Positions 13,901 through 22,900 of a DNA stretch of 64,000 nt are shown here, piece after piece. Each line of letters starts with the position of its first letter. Positions within the stretch are counted from its first letter, which is position 1. The DNA is taken from the NCBI GenBank assembly GCA_023213315.1, contig JAKCPI010001734.1, forward strand, positions 32,986 through 96,985. Reading direction: 5' to 3'. The notes beneath the pieces were generated by a model. The model searched no databases, was not told where the DNA came from, and saw only the letters and a list, made by a program, of their open reading frames with translations. The translations under genes were made by a program, and so were the position numbers. The DNA comes from Euborellia annulipes (lineage: Eukaryota; Arthropoda; Insecta; Dermaptera; Anisolabididae).

Positions 13901-16900
13901 TCCTTCACTCCTAGTTCTTAATATATTTTAAGAAAAATAAATAAAGACACAGCGTTGAATATATTTATTTTATAAATTGTTGGAGAGGATTTTCAGGGAG
14001 GGTGATAACTAAAAATAAATTTTCTTCCTAGAAATTACACAGCCTGTGTGGTACCTTGTTATAATTTTTGCTAAACATATGTGATGCGGAAAGCGAAAGG
14101 GGACCTCTTGTCGGAAATTTCACAAATTGATATTTTATTGTAGAGAATAATTTTAAGACAAAAACTACTATGATATCTCAAAAACGTTAAGCCTTTTAAA
14201 GTTATAGATATAAAAAAAAACGGGATTTTGAGCAAAACTCATTAAACACAATTTAAGCTTACTAAATCGATTATTTTGTAATATTTATCAGATTCTCAAC
14301 GCTAAAATTACCGAATAAATCTGTATGGACCTTATGCACCCATTCCAAAAAAAAAAAAAAAAAAAAAAATAAGAAATATTGAAGAATCGAATTCAATCGA
14401 AACCCAAAAATTTTTGACCTAATTCGACTAGAATGTCCGCACCGATAATTTTACTTTGTCGAGGGTCCTTTTGAACTTTCCGCATCACATATTATATAGA
14501 TAAAATACAGCCTGTGTAATTACTTAAAAGAATGAATCAAAGTGTATATATTGACTTAATCTGGAATATTAGGTTTGTCCAATTGAAACTGACAGAAGAA
14601 TATGAAGGACGTTTTTTTAAACATGAATAATGTTCTACTTTCGCACTTGATAGTTGTAAAACACTGTTGGAACAAACCTAAATAATTTTTAATAATAATC
14701 ATTGTCTGCCTCTCCAACAATATATTTTATATTTCTGCTCTAATTAAATTTTTGTTTTCTTTAAATATTTTCTTTATTAAATTAATAGGAAGGAAGGGAG
14801 GATGTCAGCAGCGAGGATAGCCTCTATCAAATAAAAACTCAATCCAGAAGACGTTTCGGTTTTAATTACATAAAGCCATCATCAGTTCTTATGAGAATAT
14901 TGGCAATATGGTCTTCTGGATTGAGATTTTTATTCGTTAGAGGCTCTCCTTTTGGCTGACACCCTCTCTTCCTGCCTATTAATCTAATCGTTGAACAGCC
15001 ACTTCTCTCATCGACATTTTTTATTTAATAAATTTGTTTGGGCGTTTCGGTATTTTATAATGAACATTCATTTATGATAAATATCAGATACACAAAAGAA
15101 ATATATATATTCATAACTCAATTGATATCTGATGCTAATTTATAATGTACCTTTGTTATTCATTTAGAAACAATAATTTTGTGAAATTCCATCCAATTTT
15201 TTCATGTCCATGGTGATGAGCCCTTTGGCATAAAAATTAATTTTCCTAATATTCTCATGATTCATGATAATTTCGAAAACTCAAGAAAATTAAAATATCT
15301 TCTGGACTTTATCATTAGAGATACGAAAATAATGTCAACTAGGGAAATAATGAATATTAAATTGAACAGAGTATTTTTTGTTTCTGGACACAAAAAATCC
15401 AAATAGCGTAGAATCACCCATATATATATATTAGGGGCCCAGGCATTTTTAATGTACAGTGAGGGTTAATTTTAAGTCCCACCCATGCGTTTTCTACTTG
15501 TGATTATTTCATTGTTTTTATAAAAGAAAATGAAAATCTTTATTGGAAATTGTCTAGGGATGAACCATGAAAGTTTCTATTAAAAAATATATAATTTTTT
15601 TTTTTAAAAACAATGAAATAATCACAAGTAGAAAACGCATGGGTGGGACTTAATATTGTCCCTCACTGTACATTCTTTAAACATTTGAAGTTTTGCCTAC
15701 TTATTTTGATTATGTATATTATATATTTATAAGTGGTTATAAAAACGGAAAGAAAAAAATCATATAAGTATGTTCTAAAATAAAATTCGAGAAATGTCCA
15801 AACACGTAATCTTGTCTTAAATAAATTTAAATAAAAAACTTTGGGCAATGTCTTTATTCATTTTTTTTTTCCAATTATGACTTCCATAAAATTTTATTTA
15901 AAAGATTTCCAAGAAATTTTGTATCGAAAAATTAAAATTTTCTTTTTAGAAAGTTATTTCATATTCAAGAAATTTAAAAATAAAACTATTTAAGGTAATA
16001 ACTAAATAGGCTTAAATAGTCGAAATTTTTAATTTGAAAAATAAATTATGGTAAAATTAGATTTTCTAAAAATTATAATGAATAAATTGGAAGGATTTGA
16101 GCATATTTAGTTTTTAATGAATATCAGACTGTAAAGAAATAAAATGAAAATAAAAAGTGCAAGAAAATGAAAAAAAAAGGGAAAAATAGGTAAGAGGAAA
16201 TAAATATTTCCTAATAAAAGCCGAAAATCAAAAAATAAAGATATGTGAAGTGAAGGGGTTAGTGGAAAGGTCTCAAATATTTTGTTTTTTTATCCAAAGG
16301 AAATTAGTGAGAAAAATATTTACGTATTTCATCCAGTTTATTTGCCTGAATAAATCTGAATGAATACAAATATATATATATATATATATAGAGTTAGTTT
16401 TAAAATAAACCTATTTGTAGAAATAATATTGTATATATATATTTTATAATTTCATAAATATTTGTATATATATATATATTTAATGACTAGGAAAATATTT
16501 TTTTTTTAGTCTCGTTAACTACGAATTCGAGTTACGATTAAATAGCAAAAAAATATCGGAAAACAAAATTTAAATAATTATTACAAGCATTCATTTGCAA
16601 TTATAATAATTTATATCACAACTTTTTTTTTTTTTGTATAATACGTAATAATAATATTCAACAAAATATATATTTTTAACATTCTCTAAGAAAAAAAATT
16701 CTACATTTTTTTTTTTAATGAATATTTCATATTCATTTCGTTAGAGATAATTAGATATTTGTTTGTTTTGATTAGAATTAGAAAAGCAATAATTCAGTCT
16801 GATATGGACTAGTTTAGTTAGAAGAGAATTATAAATATGATTTGCTAGTGAGCCTAGGCTAGTGAGGCTAGCTTTTAGACAGGACGCGAGCCGAATGGCT

Positions 16901-19900
16901 TCGAGACCCGAGGCGGATAGAAAGGCGCAAGAACGTTGTGAGAGCGACGATAAGAGGCTGAGTGCGAGCTCACTTGATTCCGGCGTCCTTTCAGCGGATT
17001 CAGCGCATAGCCGATCGTCCCTTGCATTTTCATTGTCCTTAATATTTCTGGATCTATTGGCATTGGTCGTCTAGAAAGAGGAGAGAGAAAATAATTTATT
17101 ATTATTTAAATATACCCCGGTAAACAACATAATAATATTCAAAGTCAAAAGAGGAAAATCCTAAATGAGAAGTTGTTGAATGCTACGACGCGACTGTTGA
17201 ATATAATGCCTTCTGCTTTACTTGTCAGAAGCTTAATATTAGTGAATTATTTATTATTGGTTGTATTACAAAGTGCTGTTCGCGACTACATCATTGTTTC
17301 GGTTCATTGTCATCATCATTTCCCTAAATCATGCAAAAATGTATCATTCTAAAAAATTATATATATAAATATAACAATACTTTCTCTCTTTAATATAAAC
17401 ATACTGTATTTAGGTAAGATAAAGTAAAAATAGCGGAGTGTCCGTCTGTCACGCTCAGTTTAACCAACTTCTCTTTGGAATTTTGAAACAAGATTTTCCA
17501 GTTTTATAGAAGACGTTATGGAGATTCCAGGAAAAATACTCTGGTCCAGCAATTCTTATAACTTTTTGAGTTATTAATTCCTAAAGTTATGATTTCTCCC
17601 ATAGGATAGAGAAATATTTATGTATTATTTAATCCCGCGGCAAGGAATAGAACAGGCCGGGCCCGTTGCACGGTCTGACGCCTGTTGAAAATATAGAAGG
17701 AAAGAGACTGACATGCAAAGAACAGAAGCACCGCCAGTCCCAGCTAGGGCAGCTCGTGGTCGCCATCCACGAAACCCACAAGATGTGGGCCCCTGAGCAA
17801 ATATATATATATATATATATATATATAATAATTGTATTGCATAATTGATAATTGTTCAGTTAAATATGATTCTGGCCCTGGGCAGAAACAAAGATATAAT
17901 CGCGAAACGCACTTTGTAAAACAATAGTGGAAAATAAAACGAAATTCAGCCTCTGCTAAGAGGAACGCATTGGGTTCATTCTTTGTAATCAAGAGTCGCG
18001 GGAGCGACTCGTCGCCGAGCATGTGAAAAGCAAAAGAAAGCAAAGAAACTCTTAATACTACCATTTAGTTGACATTCCAATAGATGCCAATGGCCCATTG
18101 CATTTAGATGGACGAGTCGTCCCTAGACTATATTATCAAGAATGATTTTAAATCCTTAATAAAAGATAGGGACGTGAAAAAATTTTTTTTGAGAAACTTT
18201 TCTCTTTCTGGGCGAATATCTCAAAAAGGTTTTAAGATATCGGAGCCAAATTTTTTTTATATTAAACTAGAATAAATAAGGATTATTTTGAGCACGAATT
18301 CAAAAAAAAATTCCAGTCCCAAACAGAATGGCAGAGGCTCAAAGTTGAGAGTTTGCCGATTTCGGAAGGTCAAAAGTTAGTCTCTTATTTTTCCTTTTTT
18401 TTTTTTTTTTTTTTTTTCTTTTTTTTTTCTTTTTTTTTTTTTTTCATTCTTTTCTTCAATTTTCAAATTTTTAGACAAAGCTACAGGTTTCCCTGCTGGA
18501 CCGATTAGGATGAAATTTAAAATACAAATAGATACTATCAAAAACCCGATACCTTTCATATAAAATTTCATTTTGGATCAAAAGTGACTTTTTGAGAGGT
18601 ATTCAAAATTTCAAATTTGTCCTATCTTTAACATGGCGAAAAGACAATTCTAACTATTTTGCTCCCTGATGACGTCATCTAGGTACATATCTATTAATAT
18701 TAGTAATTTTCATCCCTAATGGAACAAAAATTTTTTAGGATAGATCCATTCAGATAGAAATAGATTAACGTGATAAGAAGGAGTGCTACCAACATAACAA
18801 AAATAAAAAACCTAAAATTTTATAAAATTTGGTGAAATCCTATGTTTATCGTTTCGAATGAATACCAAACGAAGTATTTACAATCTACCAACATAACAAA
18901 AATAAAAAACCTAAAATTTTATAAAATTTGGTAAAATCCTATGTTTATCGTTTCGAATGAATACCAAACGATGTATTTACATTCTACCAACATAACAAAA
19001 ATAAAAAACCTAAAATTTTATAAAATTTGGTGAAATCCTATGTTTATCGTTTCGAATGAATACCAAACGAAGTATTTACAATCTACCAACATAACAAAAA
19101 TAAAAAACCTAAAATTTTATAAAATTTGGTGAAATCCTATGTTTATCGCTTCGAATGGATACCAAACGATGTATTTACATTCTACCAACATAACAAAAAT
19201 AAAAAACCTAAAATTTTATAAAATTTGGTGAAATCCTATGTTTATCGTTTCGAATGAATACCAAACGAAGTATTTACAATCTACCAACATAACAAAAATA
19301 AAAAACCTAAAATTTTATAAAATTTGGTGAAATCCTATGTTTATCGCTTCGAATGGATACCAAACGATGTATTTAATTTTTACTGTTTGGAATGCATATT
19401 AAAAGATCTATTCATGGGATAACTTAATATTTAATAAACAAAAATTAATAAATAATATTTTCATGTAATATTTCACAAAAAGAAGTGAAATCTCAGCCAA
19501 AAACATCGGAGATGCAAAAAGGGGCGCCTCGCATTATTTTTGCCTAGCGTCGAGGTGAAATCAAAAAAATGCGCCTCGCTTTTCTGATTTATATAAAAGC
19601 GAGGATATATGAAACAAATAAAATTCTGTAGGGGTATTATTTAAGTGAAAATATTTCCTCGCTTTTATATAAATCAGAAAAGCGAGGCGCATTTTTTTGA
19701 TTTCACCTCGACGCTAGGCAAAAATAATGCGAGGCGCCCTTTTGCATCTCCGATGTTTTTGGCTGAGATCTGATTATCCAAGATTCTCGTCATAACATCC
19801 AACTAATTCTCATTAAAAAAGAGAAAATAACCAAGAGAGAGAGACTGGTATCATATTTTCTTTATAAAAATACTGCCTATCAAAGTTTAGTCGAGAAAGT

Positions 19901-22900
19901 GTATATATATTTTCCAAAATAAAAATCCCAGAATAAGACGTTTCGGCCTGAATTTATTTGGCCATCTTCAGTTATCAGTTCAGGCCAAATAAATTTAGGC
20001 CGAAACGTCTTATTCTGGGAGTTTTATTAACCTGGACAATCCCAATTTGGCTGATACCTCCAATTCTCCACTGTAATAACATCACAGCCACAATCTCAAA
20101 ATCGAAAAAAGTTTTATTCTTCTAGCTGTTATTAACAATGAGAAGCTCCAAATATGATGGATTAATTTCAATTCTACATTAAATAAGCTTAATTCAGATT
20201 AATTTATGAAATTTGTATTTTCATTTAGCTGTGAAATTAATTTTTTTTTCAAAGTGGACAATTATTTAAGGCAAGAAAAATACATAAATCCCCTTTTATT
20301 CTTTTTAGTAGGCCTATAAATTAAGATTTAATTTCAAATATTCACCTGTAAACTTTTTTAAGTAATTTTGGCGGCCAGTCAGAAAGCAAAGGAAACGAAT
20401 CTTGATAGAATTGAAGTGGCATTGTTGAATATGGTGTTGAATCATCTTCGATGCGCCAAGGTCCCACGGTCTCAACAGGATCAGCGAATTCAGTTTCACG
20501 GGAATAGGTATTAAACATCGCATGCAAAGGATTGGTTGAATACAGATGAATAGATCCAGCTCCATCGCCAAAAGCCATACATTGACAGGAAGTGCTCACA
20601 TCAAGTGCCAAGCAGAGAGATCCTTGCGTTTCCAATTGATAGAGGCAAAGTTTCGGTTGAGAGAGAGCTACCGTATCCAAAAGTTGAACCTGCAACAATA
20701 AATAACAAAAAAAAACTACCTTCCTTCCCTGGAACCCTGGAATATAGAGGGCAATCGTTTTTAGAGTTTTATTTTTTTAATTTGTTTAAGGTCTTTTTTG
20801 GCATCTGAGGGCATTTAAAAATTGAATTTAAATAAATTTTTCGTCTGGGATGTGAACCCTTGACCTTTGGCGCCAGAAGTTGTTTCTAGAGTTTTTCTAC
20901 AGTGACATACCTAAATCCCAAGGACAGGGGACAAATCTTCCCGAGATAAGCCTTTTTATTAAAATAGCCGCGGCGCCCGCCTTCGACAGGCTTCTCGCCT
21001 AGCCAGGTGGCTTCCTCTGAGGCGGACCCTGGCCTATTCTTAATTATGAGAAGCCGTGGCTCCGCCTTGGACGGGTTTGGAGTCTAGACAGGGGGGCTTA
21101 GCCCCCTGGACCCATTCTCAGCTGGATCGGGCCCGCCTTCACACTCAACACTCACACACACATTCACACAATCTTTTCGGGAACTCAGGCCGTAAAAGCT
21201 GGAAAGAGAAACCAGCAGAAATTGTGTCTACGATTATTCAATTTTAATTATTTGAATAGCAGCATAACGACGTTCTTTTACCAAATAATAATGACCCAAG
21301 TTTATACAACAATTTTTGTATTTATATAATGAAGTAAGAGACTTTATTTTCAATAAATTAAGTAACTATGGACAAAATTCTTCTCTTCATCTTTATCTTT
21401 ATAGACTGAGTATCAAAAGTCGGTTGGAAATTATGGTATTACCTGACCCATTGTAGAGACGACAGCAAGACGGGAAGAATAAGAAGGAAGAAAACGAAGT
21501 AAAAGCGGATCTAACATCACAGAAATAGGACTAACAGCTCGCATCATTCGCAGATCATAAACTTTTAATATACGATCCACTGATAAAGCTCCATGTCTGA
21601 AAGAGAAGAAGCAAAATTAAAAAGAATAAAAAAAAAGTTAATCATTGATTGGCGAAATTGTCTAGAGTTTCAAGAATAAACTTTCAAATAATGTAAACAA
21701 TAATTATAATTTTTAATATCATTAATTATTGTAATGGGGTTATTTTATTCTTGAAAGGAGACTGGCAACAATTGCGGTCAAAATCAATATGAAATGGAAA
21801 AGATGGCTTTTTTGACTTTAATATTCGGTTTTATTGTTGAAAGAAAGGATAAAGTTAAGAAGAAAATGCAGCCAATGTAGTTTCTTTACTGGAACAGCCC
21901 ACGGCTAACGTTTCGATCCAAGGTTTGGACCATCAGAGTGTCAAAAATGCATATATATTGAGGAGGTGGACAACAAATGCAGACATGGATCAGCAATACG
22001 TATATCATAATGCACTTATACTTTCACAGAGATGGGAGGGCTTCTTGTGCAGAGTCAATTTCGAAAGCATATAACGAGATTTCAGATTCTCAGATCATAA
22101 ACTTTTAATTTCAATTTCCATCAATAAAAGCATTTTTTTGTTATTAAAAGTGCATAAGACTCAAACTCTTGCACATGAAGCCGTCTCGTCTAGTGGAAAG
22201 TATATATGCCTTTTTGACACAGACCCAACTCTGATGATGGTCCAAACCTAGGAAACTTTATCCGTTTGCTGATCTCAATTAAGAAACAACATTGGCTGCA
22301 TTTTCTTCTTGTCTTTTTCCTTTCTTTCAAAACTATACCCATACATCCCCTGTTATATTTTTCTTTAAAAGTAACTTCAAAGATTAATCTGCCTCTGGCC
22401 CGTATGAAGCAGTTGCTCACATTTTCTTAATCCCGTGCAAAAAAGAGTCTGACAAACATTAAGCTCGGGCCATTCTGTGACGGTCCCTTGCCTTTCCTTC
22501 CCCGAAATCTTTACAAGGTCGTCTTTGAATATAAAAAACTTTGTATCAATTCCCACAGGTTGTGAAGATATCCAGGAGGGACATATAGACAGAGAAACAG
22601 ACATAGTGAATTATTTATCGTCATTCTAGAAGGAACATGCGGGCTTTCCCAATTTTCCCAACTTTCAGGAGTGTAAGTAACAAGTTTATTTTTTAAATTT
22701 TAAAATTAAATATACAAATTAAACACTAGGTTATTTGTTTCAAAGGTTTTATTAATTAAAAAATTAACACTTGATACGTATTTCGACAATTACTTGTCAT
22801 CATCAGAAGTGATTACATTCTAATACATTATTAGTATCAGTATCAGTATTAGTATTAGAATCACTTCTGATGATGACAAGTAATAGTCGAAATACGTATC

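Noticed and set aside
16875..16973. Extension of the PAN2 exon 7 frame to a stop at about 16875
   Set aside because: A strong donor GTGAGC at 16973 gives a join that matches the family alignment; the extension shows no similarity.
18786..19379. CRISPR-like array
   Set aside because: The repeats are contiguous 99-bp tandem units without unique spacers, in a eukaryotic intron.
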